A stretch of 64,000 bases of DNA, from positions 310,001 to 374,000 of the forward strand of contig VGDX01000001.1 in the NCBI GenBank assembly GCA_016869535.1. The letters run 5' to 3'. Below the pieces are notes generated by a model. That model was given only the letters and a program-made list of their open reading frames with translations. It did not search any database and had not been told where the DNA came from. Positions within the stretch are counted from its first letter, which is position 1. Each line of letters starts with the position of its first letter. A program made the position numbers and the translations under genes. Positions 21,589-30,414 of the stretch are shown here, one piece after another. This DNA is from Alphaproteobacteria bacterium. GTDB lineage: Bacteria; Pseudomonadota; Alphaproteobacteria; Rhizobiales; Methyloligellaceae.

Positions 21589-21610
21589 AACGGGCTCGCG
21601 TAAGCCCGTT
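21589..21610 (+). promoter_or_regulatory. Hairpin immediately before the ribosome-binding site of the 57-aa gene
   Basis: AACGGGCT (21589-21596) pairs perfectly with AGCCCGTT (21603-21610) around a 6-base loop, directly before TGAGGAGGGGAAGGAGG. Only a short T-run follows, so it is a weak terminator or a 5'-leader stem rather than a classic intrinsic terminator. Confidence 0.5.
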
Positions 21611-21633
21611 TGAGGAGGGGAAGGAGGATTTAC

Positions 21634-21807
21634 ATGATACGCAAATTTCTTTTAGTCGCCGCCGCCGGGGCCATCGCCCTTGTCGGCTTGTCGGCCAATC
21701 AATGCGGTGGTGAACAGAAGGCACCGGAGCAGGCACAGCCCGCACCGGAGACGCCTCCGGCTGCAGCCCCCGAGTCACCAATGGCAGAGCCGCCGGCCGA
21801 ACAGTAG
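21634..21807 (+). CDS. Small secreted proline/alanine-rich protein
   Basis: 57 aa. Strong AAGGAGG site 7 bases upstream of the ATG at 21634. N-terminal signal sequence MIRKFLLVAAAGAIALVGLS, then ANQCGGEQ: a single cysteine at residue 24, but the preceding residues do not make a standard lipobox, so lipidation is doubtful. The remaining 30 residues are Pro, Ala, Glu and Gln only, a likely disordered tail. Function unknown. Confidence 0.7.
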   Translation: MIRKFLLVAAAGAIALVGLSANQCGGEQKAPEQAQPAPETPPAAAPESPMAEPPAEQ

Positions 21808-21815
21808 TCCTGGAA

Positions 21816-21845
21816 CGGGCGGTCGGAGTTGATGCTGACCGCCCG
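21816..21845. terminator. Hairpin between convergent genes
   Basis: CGGGCGGTC (21816-21824) and GACCGCCCG (21837-21845), perfect 9-bp arms with a 12-base loop, located between the stop of the 57-aa gene and the convergent nhaA stop. No T-run follows on either strand, so termination efficiency is uncertain. Confidence 0.5.
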
Positions 21846-21894
21846 CTTACCTTGGATCTAGCTTAGTTTCCGTCTCGCGCCTGCGGCGCGGGAT

Positions 21895-23043
21895 TCAGTG
21901 CGCCGGTGACTGCTCGGCAGCGCTGTCTGTGGCATTTGTATTTCGTCCAGCACCCCACAATATCGCTACGCCGATCAATGCCGAGATGATCGAGGCGGCG
22001 AATACCGCAATCTTGGCGGCGGCATAATCCGTTACCGTCGGGAAGGCTTGACTCGCGATGAATAGTGACATGGTGAAACCGATACCGGCGAGCGCACCGG
22101 CGCCCGCCAATTGCCGCCATGAATAGTCATCGGGCTTGATCGCCAGACCGAGCCATACCGCGAGCGCCGAAGCGCCTAACAACCCGAGCGGCTTGCCCAC
22201 GATCAAGCCGGCCATGATCGCGCCCATCAACTCTTCATGGCCGTGCACCACTTCCATGGTCAACGGTACGCCGGCATTGGCAAGCGCGAACAGCGGCAGC
22301 ACGATATAGCTTGATCGGGCGCCGGCATAACGCAACAGCCGGTCGGCTGGTGATTCCAGCCGATCATGGATGGAGTCAAGCGACCGCAGTGCCGGAAGCG
22401 ACGGTCCATGCCGCAATACCTCGTCGCGGCGCTGGGCCTCGACCTCGAGGATGGCATTCGCCTGGGCCATCAAGGCATAAAGATCGGCAGGCGGGCGCGT
22501 CGGTATGAACATGGCGAGGATCACGCCGGCCAAAGTCGCATGAAGCCCGCCTTCATGTACGAAGGCCCACAGGGCAATGCCGAGGATTATGTAGGGCGCG
22601 AGGTTATAGATGCGGAGGTGGTTGAATAGCGCCAATAGCGCGACGATAGCCATTGCCGCGACGAGGTATTCAACGTGCATGGCTTCGGAGTAAAACAGCG
22701 CCACGACGATGATTGCGCCGATATCGTCGACGATGGCCGCGGCCGTGAGAAAGATACGAAGCGCCACCGGCACACGCGCCCCCATCATCACGATCAGCGC
22801 TATCGCGAAGGCTGTGTCGGTCGCCATCGGCACGCCCCAGCCATGCGCCCAGGGACCGGAAGGGAGTAGCGCGATATAGAGGGCGGCCGGCACCACCATG
22901 CCGCCGATGGCAGCAGCGATGGGCAGCGCGGCTGACCTGATCGAGGCGAGATGGCCGACCGTGAACTCGCGTTTGATCTCGAGTCCCACCACCAGAAAGA
23001 AAATGGTCAATAGCCAGTCATTGACCCAATAGAGCAGCGGCAT
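21895..23043 (-). CDS. nhaA: NhaA Na+/H+ antiporter module (second half of a split DsbA-NhaA fusion)
   Basis: 382 aa from ATG 23043. NhaA exchanges Na+ for H+ across the inner membrane. Seen: [20 protein letters not shown], the [15 protein letters not shown] helix with the transport aspartates (in [10 protein letters not shown]), [16 protein letters not shown], and about ten helices. The first NhaA helix is not in this ORF: it lies at the end of the upstream dsbA ORF, and 14 codons after its TAG stop the frame runs straight into this ATG. Intact it would be a 621-residue DsbA-NhaA protein. As drawn, this half lacks helix I. Confidence 0.9.
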   Translation of the reverse strand: MPLLYWVNDWLLTIFFLVVGLEIKREFTVGHLASIRSAALPIAAAIGGMVVPAALYIALLPSGPWAHGWGVPMATDTAFAIALIVMMGARVPVALRIFLTAAAIVDDIGAIIVVALFYSEAMHVEYLVAAMAIVALLALFNHLRIYNLAPYIILGIALWAFVHEGGLHATLAGVILAMFIPTRPPADLYALMAQANAILEVEAQRRDEVLRHGPSLPALRSLDSIHDRLESPADRLLRYAGARSSYIVLPLFALANAGVPLTMEVVHGHEELMGAIMAGLIVGKPLGLLGASALAVWLGLAIKPDDYSWRQLAGAGALAGIGFTMSLFIASQAFPTVTDYAAAKIAVFAASIISALIGVAILWGAGRNTNATDSAAEQSPAH

Positions 23044-23085
23044 ATCGAAACTTTCGCCGCCGAACGTGAAACCGAAATTCTCCTG

Positions 23086-23088
23086 CTA
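23086..23088 (-). other. In-frame TAG splitting the DsbA-NhaA fusion
   Basis: On the reverse strand the reading frame is ...[30 protein letters not shown]... without any frame change. NhaA proteins commonly have a tryptophan here (AFW), so TGG to TAG is the simplest origin. Readthrough, a real nonsense mutation, or a base-calling error are all possible. Confidence 0.8.
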
Positions 23089-23760
23089 GAACGCCTGGAA
23101 GCCCGGGCCGGCAGGCGAATTGGTGAGCGCGATGGCGATGATCGTCGCAAGCAGTAACAAAATGCCGGCCGATGGCGCCCAGGCGGCAAAGTCGAGCGCC
23201 GCGGCGCGCACGCGATGGCCAAGCCGGCCGAGCATGGCATCGGTGAACGAACTCTCGTCCCATGGGCCGTCATAGCGCCGCCCGTTGATGAAAAAGGTTG
23301 GCGTGAACATGACGCCGCTTGATCGAGCGCTTTTCTCGTCGGCCTCGACGCGTTCTTTCGCCCGCTCGATTTGTTCCTTTCCCTCTTTCGAAGCCTCCGG
23401 CGGCAGGCCAAACTTTTCGGCGACGGAAATGAGATCCTCCTCGGTCAATTCTCCCGAGCGAGTCATCAAGGTGACGTGAGCGTCCCAGAACTGTTTGGGA
23501 TCGGTAATCCGCTCAGCCAGCTCGGCGGCGCGGCGGGCGAGGTCGCTGCCGGTCAGCGGCTTGTGCCGGAAGACGTAGCGCAGGCGATTGCCAAGCTCGT
23601 CGCGCACCTGTGCAATGCGCTCGTTCGCCGCCCGGCAATGCGGGCAGGCGTAGCTGCCATACTCGACGAGGGAGATAGGGGCGCTGGACGGCCCGAGCAC
23701 GTGGTCGTGCGCCTCATCAACCGGGCGGTCGAGCCGATTGCTCAGTGTTGCCTGCGCCAC
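23086..23760 (-). CDS. DsbA-family thioredoxin domain plus first NhaA helix
   Basis: 224 aa. Residues 18-180 form a DsbA-like thioredoxin fold with redox motif CPHC (Cys39, Cys42) in EYGSYACPHCRAAN and the cis-proline loop FTPTFFINGRRYDGPW. No signal peptide, so the domain faces the cytosol. Residues about 190-224 (AAWAPSAGILLLLATIIAIALTNS) are NhaA helix I, showing this was one gene with the downstream antiporter until a TAG codon at 23086-23088. Fusions of NhaA with DsbA/thioredoxin domains are known. The domain may sense or tune antiporter thiol state. Confidence 0.88.
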   Translation of the reverse strand: MAQATLSNRLDRPVDEAHDHVLGPSSAPISLVEYGSYACPHCRAANERIAQVRDELGNRLRYVFRHKPLTGSDLARRAAELAERITDPKQFWDAHVTLMTRSGELTEEDLISVAEKFGLPPEASKEGKEQIERAKERVEADEKSARSSGVMFTPTFFINGRRYDGPWDESSFTDAMLGRLGHRVRAAALDFAAWAPSAGILLLLATIIAIALTNSPAGPGFQAF

Positions 23761-23790
23761 GCGCTTTCCTCTCTATCCCAAAGACGCAGG

Positions 23791-24255
23791 CTAAGATGCC
23801 TTGACGGCTTCGAGCACGTCTTCGGCATGGCCGGGCACTTTCACCTTGCGCCAGATGGCGCGGATCATGCCGTTGCCATCGATAAGGAAGGTCGAGCGCT
23901 CGATACCCATGTATTTCCGCCCATACATGCTCTTTTCCACCCAGGTGCCGTATGCCTCGCAGACCTTGCCATCCTCGTCGGAGGCCAGCGGGAAGGGGAG
24001 CTGGTATTTCTTCTTGAACTTGTCGTGGCTCGCCACCGAATCGCGGGAAATACCCACGATCTCAGCCTTGACCTGGGAGAAATCGGGGGTGGCGTCGCGG
24101 AAGGCACAAGCCTCGGCAGTGCACCCCGAGGTATCGTCTTTGGGATAGAAATAAAGCACCACAGACTTGCCTTTCAGGCTTTTCAGGGAGATTTTGCCTC
24201 CACCATCAGTCGGAAGGGTGAAATCAGGGGCCTCGTCGCCCACCGCCAGGGACAT
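23791..24255 (-). CDS. bcp: Peroxiredoxin, BCP/PrxQ type
   Basis: 154 aa thiol peroxidase. Begins MSLAVGDEAPDFTLP; peroxidatic cysteine in DDTSGCTAEACAFRD with the resolving cysteine five residues later, as in PrxQ; KSVVLYFYPKD, GISRDSVASHDKF and STFLIDGNG follow. Reduces H2O2 and organic hydroperoxides using thioredoxin. Start 24255 was chosen over the longer open frame (to 24321). Lies 30 bases upstream of the DsbA-NhaA gene and may be cotranscribed. Confidence 0.95.
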   Translation of the reverse strand: MSLAVGDEAPDFTLPTDGGGKISLKSLKGKSVVLYFYPKDDTSGCTAEACAFRDATPDFSQVKAEIVGISRDSVASHDKFKKKYQLPFPLASDEDGKVCEAYGTWVEKSMYGRKYMGIERSTFLIDGNGMIRAIWRKVKVPGHAEDVLEAVKAS

Positions 24256-24348
24256 GCTGTTTCCTCTCAAAATCTGCCGCGTCATGAGCAATAATGGCTC
24301 GATCGGCGACACCTCCATCACATCAACACCCCTATACCGGCAGTCATA

Positions 24349-25653
24349 ATGTTCTGGGAACTGCTCGTCCTCGCTTTACTTATATTGATCAACGGCTTCT
24401 TCGCCATGGCCGAGCTCGCCCTCGTGTCGTCACGTCGCATTAGAGTGCAGGAGATGGCTAAGTCGGGCAAACGAGGTGCGAAGGCGGCACTCAGCCTGAT
24501 CAACGACCCGGTCGGCTTCCTCTCAACGGTGCAGGTCGGAATCACGCTCGTAGGCATCATCGCCGGCGCCTATAGCGGTGCGACCTTCGCCGAGCCGCTC
24601 GCCGAATATCTGCAGGGGTTCACGCCAATCACCACCTACGCTCAAGAGATTGCCTTCGCCGTGGTGGTGGTCACCGTCACCTATTTTTCGCTGGTGGTCG
24701 GCGAATTGGTGCCGAAACGTATCGCGCTCAATCATGCCGAGACCATCGCCTGCGCCGTAGCGCCACTGATGAAGTTTTTGGCTGCTATCGGCGCACCATT
24801 TGTGTGGTTCCTGCGTATCAGCACCCACGGTGTACTCGCCCTGTTGCGCCTCAGGCCGGCGGCAGAGAGCGCGGTGACGGAGGAAGAGGTCAAGGCGTTG
24901 ATCGCTGAAGGCGCTTCCTCAGGCGTGTTCCAACCCGCCGAGCGGGAGCTGATCGAAGGCGTATTGCGCATGGGCGACCGCGCCGTACGCTCGATCATGA
25001 TACCGCGGACCGCCGTAGTCTGGCTCGACGTGGATGATACGGTTGAAGAGATTTTTGCCACGATTGGCGACAGCGGCCATTCCCGTTACCCGGTTGCGCG
25101 CGGCGATATCGAGGACGTTATCGGCGTAGCGCATACCAAGGATTTGCTCGAGCAACAGCGCAAGACAGGGACAATTAATCTCATCGTCGCGGCGCGCGAA
25201 GCGCCCTACGTGGTTGACCGCATGCCGGTGCTGAGACTGCTCGAACGCTTCAAGACGTCCACCGTGCATATGGCCTTTGTTGTTGACGAGCACGGCTCCT
25301 TCGAGGGCATCGTCACGCCGACGGACATCCTCACCGCTATCGCCGGCGACCTGCCGCAAGGCGAGGAGGAGGAAGAGCCGGAAGCGGTGCAGCGGGATGA
25401 TGGTTCATGGCTGCTCGATGGTTTGATGTCGGTCGACGACGTCGAGAAAGCGCTCAACCTTGAGGGTATGGCCGAAGAAGGGGACTTCAACACGGTAGCC
25501 GGTTTCGTCCTGCATCAGCTCGGCCACTTGCCGACGGCCGGCGAGCATTTCGATTGGAAAGGCTGGCGGTTCGAGGTGGTCGACCTCGACGGGAGGCGCA
25601 TCGACAAGATTATGGTCACGGCGCCCAAGCCCGAAACCGAAGACGCCTCCTAG
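24349..25653 (+). CDS. CorC/HlyC (hemolysin C) family membrane protein
   Basis: 434 aa. DUF21/CNNM membrane domain with four hydrophobic segments (about 1-25, 60-85, 92-120, 130-150), a CBS pair (RSIMIPRTAVVWLDVDDTVE; PVLRLLERFKTSTVHMAFV) and a C-terminal CorC_HlyC domain (GDFNTVAGFVLHQLGHLPTAGEHFDWKGW) of the transporter-associated type. Members take part in Mg2+/Co2+ efflux; hemolysis is only a historical label. Ends TAG and overlaps the convergent GNAT gene by four bases. Confidence 0.92.
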   Translation: MFWELLVLALLILINGFFAMAELALVSSRRIRVQEMAKSGKRGAKAALSLINDPVGFLSTVQVGITLVGIIAGAYSGATFAEPLAEYLQGFTPITTYAQEIAFAVVVVTVTYFSLVVGELVPKRIALNHAETIACAVAPLMKFLAAIGAPFVWFLRISTHGVLALLRLRPAAESAVTEEEVKALIAEGASSGVFQPAERELIEGVLRMGDRAVRSIMIPRTAVVWLDVDDTVEEIFATIGDSGHSRYPVARGDIEDVIGVAHTKDLLEQQRKTGTINLIVAAREAPYVVDRMPVLRLLERFKTSTVHMAFVVDEHGSFEGIVTPTDILTAIAGDLPQGEEEEEPEAVQRDDGSWLLDGLMSVDDVEKALNLEGMAEEGDFNTVAGFVLHQLGHLPTAGEHFDWKGWRFEVVDLDGRRIDKIMVTAPKPETEDAS

Positions 25654-26105
25654 CCGCTGGCCAGGACTTTGGTCATCTTGATGTGTGGAATAGTTGTCTC
25701 CACGAAGGGTTCTCCTTCGGCGGCATACCCCAATCTTGCATAGAAGCCCTCGGCGCCGATACGGGCATGCAGGACCATCAGGCTGAAGCCCGCGTCGTGG
25801 CCCCAGTCTTCGGCATGCGCAAGCAGTCGTGCGCCGATCCTTTCCCCCCGCCGGTGCTCGGCCACGGCCATCTGCTTGAGCTGAAGCGTCGCTTCATCGA
25901 GCGGTTTCAGCGACACCGTGCCGAGCACGACGCCGTGGGAAATTGCGCAGAAATGCTGGCGCGTAACGTCGTCGGCAAGTTCTTCAGGGGTTAAAGTCAT
26001 TTCCAGTGGCTTGCGTAAGATGGTCTCACGGAGGCGCAAGGACAGGCGATAGAGGTCAGAGCCGTAGACCGCCTCAATGACCGCAATGTCTGGCTCTTTC
26101 GTCAT
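25650..26105 (-). CDS. GNAT-family N-acetyltransferase
   Basis: 151 aa. Single GNAT domain: acetyl-CoA loop VAEHRRGERIGARLL (Q/RxxGxG/A pattern), FSLMVLHARIGAEGFYARLGY and final beta strand PHIKMTKVL. The pattern matches the ElaA/YjcF-like generic acetyltransferases. Substrate unknown. Six bases downstream of the PHA depolymerase stop region on the same strand. Confidence 0.88.
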   Translation of the reverse strand: MTKEPDIAVIEAVYGSDLYRLSLRLRETILRKPLEMTLTPEELADDVTRQHFCAISHGVVLGTVSLKPLDEATLQLKQMAVAEHRRGERIGARLLAHAEDWGHDAGFSLMVLHARIGAEGFYARLGYAAEGEPFVETTIPHIKMTKVLASG

Positions 26106-26111
26106 TCAGCC

Positions 26112-27173
26112 CTACGGCGCCTTTGCCAGCCGCTCGGCCATGGCCCAAATGGCGGCGATCTGGGGGGCGTCCTTCCCGAGATAATCAAGACTGGTATAGC
26201 CCCACCAATCCCAGCAGCCTTTGAGATTGACCGCGCTCGCCTTCGCTTGTGGGAACAGAACGATGATCCGATTGGCATCGGCGGCCTCGGCAAAGCCGGT
26301 CTCCTTGCTGAAGACGTCGCCCACCACCTCGCGTGACTGCTCGCAGCCGTGGAGGGCGATATGGATGCGGCAGCCTGTCGCGGTGCGGCAGTCCTGAGGG
26401 ATGTAAACGACGCCCTGATCGGCGAGGCCGTCGCCGGGCTGGGCGAAAGTCCGCTGGTCAAAGACCAGGAACTCGCCTTGCGGTTCGTCGGATGGCGCGG
26501 CGAGCGGGCCGTAGATCCAGGCCAGGATGGCTTGAGCCTGGCCGTAGTCGCAGTCGCTGACAAAAGGTACGACGGAGAGGCCGCAAGCCGCCCCTCCATG
26601 CTCGGTGATGAATGCGTGTCCGCCAGCGTCCTCGATAAGGGTGAGGTTGCCTGGATCGACTCCGGCCTTCCGGTAGTAGATCTCGGCTGCCTTGATCACA
26701 GGCCAGGTGACGGTTTGATCGTCGTCGCCCGCGAAGAGATACACATTGTCATCGGCAAGCCCGGCAATCGGATCGATGGCGCCGCTATCAGCCAACTCTT
26801 TGGTGCGATTTACTAATTTGGCTGGATCGGGATGGCCTAACGAGGTCTGCATGCATTGGTAGAGCGCCTGCATGCCGTTCTGTCCGACGGCCGTCGGCCA
26901 GAATGGGAAGAGCCGGCTCAAGGGACTTTCCGCACAAGCATAAGGTCCACCGGCGACGAGTCCGGCGCCAACGACCTTCGTCGAATGCGCCACCTGGATC
27001 TGTCCGGCCATATAGGCGCCCGACGATAATCCAGAGACGGACGTGGCAGCGAGGTCAGCGCCAAGAGCGGGCAGCATGTCGGCCCCATGCGCCTCCTGCG
27101 GCGAGGGAGTAAGCGCGGCAAGGGGCGCTGCGATCAGGATAGCGAGTACGGACTTGGCTCTGCGCAGCGTCAT
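26112..27173 (-). CDS. Secreted short-chain PHA depolymerase (type 2 catalytic domain)
   Basis: 353 aa. Signal peptide of about 30 residues (MTLRRAKSVLAILIAAPLAALT, cut near EAHGAD). Alpha/beta hydrolase with the lipase box SGLSSGAYMAGQ, acid region LFAGDDDQTV and C-terminal HIALHGCEQSREVVGD giving the histidine. CWDWWGY and FPQAK are characteristic of this depolymerase group. Degrades poly(3-hydroxybutyrate) or related short-chain esters outside the cytoplasm. Six cysteines or more suggest disulfides. No substrate-binding or linker domain follows the catalytic domain. Confidence 0.88.
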   Translation of the reverse strand: MTLRRAKSVLAILIAAPLAALTPSPQEAHGADMLPALGADLAATSVSGLSSGAYMAGQIQVAHSTKVVGAGLVAGGPYACAESPLSRLFPFWPTAVGQNGMQALYQCMQTSLGHPDPAKLVNRTKELADSGAIDPIAGLADDNVYLFAGDDDQTVTWPVIKAAEIYYRKAGVDPGNLTLIEDAGGHAFITEHGGAACGLSVVPFVSDCDYGQAQAILAWIYGPLAAPSDEPQGEFLVFDQRTFAQPGDGLADQGVVYIPQDCRTATGCRIHIALHGCEQSREVVGDVFSKETGFAEAADANRIIVLFPQAKASAVNLKGCWDWWGYTSLDYLGKDAPQIAAIWAMAERLAKAP

Positions 27174-27251
27174 GGTTTTAATCCTTTCTTGATCCTTCTC
27201 ACGCTGTCACATTTGCTCTGGCGGAGAGGAGGTCGCCAACGCCGGAGATCC

Positions 27252-27270
27252 TTGACCCGAGGAGGGTCAA
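27252..27270 (+). promoter_or_regulatory. Perfect dyad upstream of speD
   Basis: TTGACCC (27252-27258) and GGGTCAA (27264-27270) around GAGGA, 80-98 bases before the speD start, in the 176-base gap between the depolymerase and speD. It is followed by A-runs, not T-runs, so it is a regulatory dyad or leader stem rather than a terminator. Its left arm also resembles a -35 hexamer. Confidence 0.45.
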
Positions 27271-27349
27271 AAAACTCTTGCATCGGGGGGACACGGGGTG
27301 CAAATAGCGCGTCGTTTGTCTTGAACATCTGCTGGTTGGGGAGGACGCC

Positions 27350-27886
27350 ATGTCCAGTGACGCCCTCTTCCAATTGGGGATGGACTTGGATCATGGTTCA
27401 AGCACCGCCCAAACGGAAGAAAAGCTTTCCCGGTGTACCCACTCCGAAGGAGAGGGACACAAGGACTTTTTCTGTGAGCGCGATGGGGTCTGCTTCGCGG
27501 GCACTCATCTCATCATCGATCTCGTTCGGGCTGAATGCCTCGACGATATAGACCACATCGACCAGACTCTTCGGCGGTGTGTGGAGGTCGCGGGCGCTAC
27601 GCTCCTGCATATACATCTCCATCACTTCACACCGAATGGCGGCGTTTCCGGCGTCGCCGTTCTGGCGGAGTCACATATCTCCATCCATAGCTGGCCTGAA
27701 TATGGCTACGCCGCGATTGACGTGTTCATGTGCGGCCAGACCAACCCTCGGGCGTCCATAGACGTCTTGAAGGAAGCGTTCAGCCCGAAACGGGTGGTGG
27801 TCAAGGAGCAGCTACGCGGCAAGGAAATGAACCGATGGAACGTTGGGTCGAGGAAACGCTCCATAGCGGCTTCCGTGTCCGTCTGA
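27350..27886 (+). CDS. speD: S-adenosylmethionine decarboxylase proenzyme
   Basis: 178 aa pyruvoyl enzyme giving decarboxylated AdoMet, the aminopropyl donor for spermidine. Start preceded by GGGGAGGACGCC. The self-cleavage site is Glu107-Ser108 in AVLAESHISIHSWPEYGYAA. N-terminal extension of about 50 residues beginning MSSDALFQLGMDLD is typical of alphaproteobacterial SpeD. Its 3' end overlaps speE by 52 bases in another frame, so the two are coupled. Confidence 0.96.
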   Translation: MSSDALFQLGMDLDHGSSTAQTEEKLSRCTHSEGEGHKDFFCERDGVCFAGTHLIIDLVRAECLDDIDHIDQTLRRCVEVAGATLLHIHLHHFTPNGGVSGVAVLAESHISIHSWPEYGYAAIDVFMCGQTNPRASIDVLKEAFSPKRVVVKEQLRGKEMNRWNVGSRKRSIAASVSV

Positions 27887-28689
27887 GGACCGATCGCGTC
27901 CTCTTTGATAGCGAGACCGAGCACCAGCGCCTGATTATCTTCGAGAACGAAGATTTCGGCCGGGTGATGATGCTGGACGGCATCGTCCAGCTCACCACCC
28001 GTGACGACTTCGTCTATCACGAGATGATGGCGCATGTGCCGCTGTTCGCGCATGGCCGCGTGCGCAAGGCGTTGATCATAGGCGGGGGCGACGGCGGCGT
28101 GCTGCGCGAAGTCCTTAGGCACAAGAAGGTGAAGAGTGTTACGCTATGCGAGATCGATCGCAGCGTGATTGATCTCTGCCGAGAGCATTTTCCGGACATT
28201 TCCGCCGGAGCCTACGACGATCCGCGCACTCGCATCGTAATCGCTGACGGCACCAAGTTCGTGGCGGAGACCGACGAGCGTTTCGACGTGATCCTGGTGG
28301 ATTCGACCGACCCGATCGGGCCGGGAGCCGTGCTGTTCACCAAGGAGTTCTATACCGATTGCCGCCGGGCACTGGCCGATGGCGGCGTTCTCGTCACGCA
28401 GAACGGGATACCCTTCCTACAGGCTTCCGAACTTAAGCAAAGCGTTTCCTATTTTCGTGACCTGTTCGATGATGCTTATGCCTATCTCGCCACCACGCCG
28501 AGTTATTTCGGTGGCCCAATGTCCTATGGCTGGGCTACCGACAACGCCAAGCTCAGGCAGCATAAACCCCGCAAGATCGCCAAACGCCACGCCAAGGCCG
28601 GCGGCTTTGCCACGCGCTATTGGAGTCCCGCTGTGCAGGCCGGGGCCTTTGCGCTCCCCGCCTATGTGCGCGAGCTTGTCGAGGCCTGA
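27835..28689 (+). CDS. speE: Polyamine aminopropyltransferase (spermidine synthase)
   Basis: 284 aa. Transfers the aminopropyl group from decarboxylated AdoMet to putrescine. Seen: ERWVEETLHSGFRVRL start, LIIGGGDGGVLREVLRH (nucleotide-binding), DVILVDSTDPIGPG with the catalytic aspartate, and FGGPMSYGWATDN. ATG at 27835, inside the end of speD, is the family start although the frame is open to 27730. Followed by a good terminator. Confidence 0.96.
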   Translation: MERWVEETLHSGFRVRLRTDRVLFDSETEHQRLIIFENEDFGRVMMLDGIVQLTTRDDFVYHEMMAHVPLFAHGRVRKALIIGGGDGGVLREVLRHKKVKSVTLCEIDRSVIDLCREHFPDISAGAYDDPRTRIVIADGTKFVAETDERFDVILVDSTDPIGPGAVLFTKEFYTDCRRALADGGVLVTQNGIPFLQASELKQSVSYFRDLFDDAYAYLATTPSYFGGPMSYGWATDNAKLRQHKPRKIAKRHAKAGGFATRYWSPAVQAGAFALPAYVRELVEA

Positions 28690-28716
28690 CGGGGCAGCGC
28701 CAACCTCCTGGGAAAA

Positions 28717-28740
28717 AAGCCCCGCTGAATGGCGGGGCTT
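28717..28740. terminator. Bidirectional terminator between speE and the 70-aa gene
   Basis: AAGCCCCGC (28717-28725) pairs with GCGGGGCTT (28732-28740), loop of six. On the reverse strand the stem runs into a T-run (complement of AAAAAA at 28713-28718), making it a strong intrinsic terminator for the 28765-28977 gene; on the forward strand it can stop speE. Confidence 0.85.
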
Positions 28741-28764
28741 AGAGCAATGATCGAAGACCGAAAG

Positions 28765-28977
28765 CTACTTGCACTCGGTCATCGTATGCATGGCGGTCTC
28801 GGCCTCACCCAAGGTGGGGTATTTGCCAAGCATCTTGAACTTCTTCATGTCCGCAGGGTGGGTCTTCATCGTCACGCATTTCTTCGCCGTCATGTCATAC
28901 ATGATATAGTACTCAGCGGCGAGCGCCGGACCGGCGAATACGCCGATCAAAGCGGCAGCGATTAGATATTTTCTCAT
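28765..28977 (-). CDS. Small secreted protein
   Basis: 70 aa with signal peptide MRKYLIAAALIGVFAGPALA cut before AEYY, leaving about 49 residues: EYYIMYDMTAKKCVTMKTHP... with two cysteines and several lysines. Own terminator directly downstream. No function known; such short periplasmic proteins recur in Hyphomicrobiales. Confidence 0.75.
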   Translation of the reverse strand: MRKYLIAAALIGVFAGPALAAEYYIMYDMTAKKCVTMKTHPADMKKFKMLGKYPTLGEAETAMHTMTECK

Positions 28978-29099
28978 GGCAGGGCTCCATCTTGTTGCTC
29001 TTTGACCTCTCGATCAAAGCACCGGAACCCCGCTCTCGGGAAATGATGTTGCGGCGATCATGCGTGATGACCAATTGATCGACTATCGCGTCAATCGAT

Positions 29100-30347
29100 C
29101 TAGAGCCGCTCCAATTTCGGCAGATCTCCAACCAATGGCCGGCAGTAGTCGATAAACGCATCCGTGATGTCATTTGAACCGGCAATAAACTCCGGCGGCA
29201 CATGGCGCGTGCGGCGGGCGACCGCGGCAAGGTCCGCGCGGCGGCATTCGGCGCGATAAGGTGCATTGCTCGTGCGCACGAGAATCGTCGAAACGGCTGC
29301 ATCACCCTTCGCGGCAAGCTCAGCCGCGAAATGTCCGACCGCGCGGGCTTCCTCGGCATCGACAGGTGACGTATAGGGCCAGCAACGCTGGAGGTAGCCG
29401 AACGTATCGGCCCGCACGCGCGGCGTCTTGCCTCCCTTCGGTGTTAGTCCCTTCTTGACGAGATCGGACAGCCCGTCGCCGAGCGCGCCGGAGCCTGAGA
29501 GCTGCACATTGCCGTGCGCATCGACTTCGCCGGTGCCCATCAGTTTTGGTGCGATCTCCTCTCCCTTCGCGTCGCGAATGCCCTCGCTTACCGCTATCTG
29601 ACAGCGCCCCAGCCTGGCATAGACGGCCTCGACATCGGCAAGGAAGGCGTCGGTGGAGAAAGGGACTTCAGGGAGATAGATGAGATGCGGTGGGGATCGG
29701 TCTGCCGGAGCAGCGCCATCGCTCTGACCGCCTCGGGCGAGCGAGGCGGCGGCGGTAAGGAAGCCAGCATTCCGTCCCATAATAATATTGATCTTGATGC
29801 CGCCGAGCGAGGCATTGTCGAGCGCGTCCCCCATATGGGCGAGTGTTACGTAGCGCGCGGCCGAGGGGAAACCAGGTGTGTGGTCGTTCTCAAGAAGATC
29901 GTTGTCGATCGTCTTTGGGACATGAAAGCAGCGAAGTTCGTAGCCGGCGGCGCGCGCCTTTTCGCTGACGATGCGGCAGGTGTCGGCCGAGTCGTTGCCG
30001 CCGATATAGAAAAAATAGCGGATCTCATGCTTGCGGCAGGATGTGAGGATCTTCTCGCAATAGGCTTCGTCGGGCTTGTCGCGGGTCGATCCGAGAGCCG
30101 CCGACGGCGTGCCGGCGATAGCCTCGAGCTTGTCCTTGCCAATGGTGGTCAGATCGACAAAGCCTTCTGCACCCGGCTTGAGCAGCCCGCGCACGCCATG
30201 GCGCAACCCGATGATGCGTTTCACCTGGCCTGAGGCGGCGAGGCCCGTCTGCAAGCCTTCGACGATACCGGCAAGCGATTGATTGATGACCGCCGTCGGC
30301 CCACCAGACTGGCCGATTGCCGCATTCCCAGTGACAAGATCGGGCAC
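29100..30347 (-). CDS. pfp: 6-phosphofructokinase, pyrophosphate-dependent type
   Basis: 415 aa from a GTG at 30347 with GGGAG upstream. Interconverts fructose 6-phosphate and fructose 1,6-bisphosphate. The motif GGNDSADT, with Asp where ATP enzymes have GGDGS Gly, plus PKTIDNDLLENDHTPGFPSA and IMGRNAGFLTAAASLA, indicates the PPi-using, reversible class. Ends in TAG. Together with pckG it points to flexible glycolysis/gluconeogenesis. Confidence 0.92.
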   Translation of the reverse strand: MPDLVTGNAAIGQSGGPTAVINQSLAGIVEGLQTGLAASGQVKRIIGLRHGVRGLLKPGAEGFVDLTTIGKDKLEAIAGTPSAALGSTRDKPDEAYCEKILTSCRKHEIRYFFYIGGNDSADTCRIVSEKARAAGYELRCFHVPKTIDNDLLENDHTPGFPSAARYVTLAHMGDALDNASLGGIKINIIMGRNAGFLTAAASLARGGQSDGAAPADRSPPHLIYLPEVPFSTDAFLADVEAVYARLGRCQIAVSEGIRDAKGEEIAPKLMGTGEVDAHGNVQLSGSGALGDGLSDLVKKGLTPKGGKTPRVRADTFGYLQRCWPYTSPVDAEEARAVGHFAAELAAKGDAAVSTILVRTSNAPYRAECRRADLAAVARRTRHVPPEFIAGSNDITDAFIDYCRPLVGDLPKLERL

Positions 30348-30414
30348 GAAGCGCTCCCTTTAGGATGGCCGCGCACCATGCCCCGGACGATTGCCGTCTG
30401 GCAAGCCATGCAGA

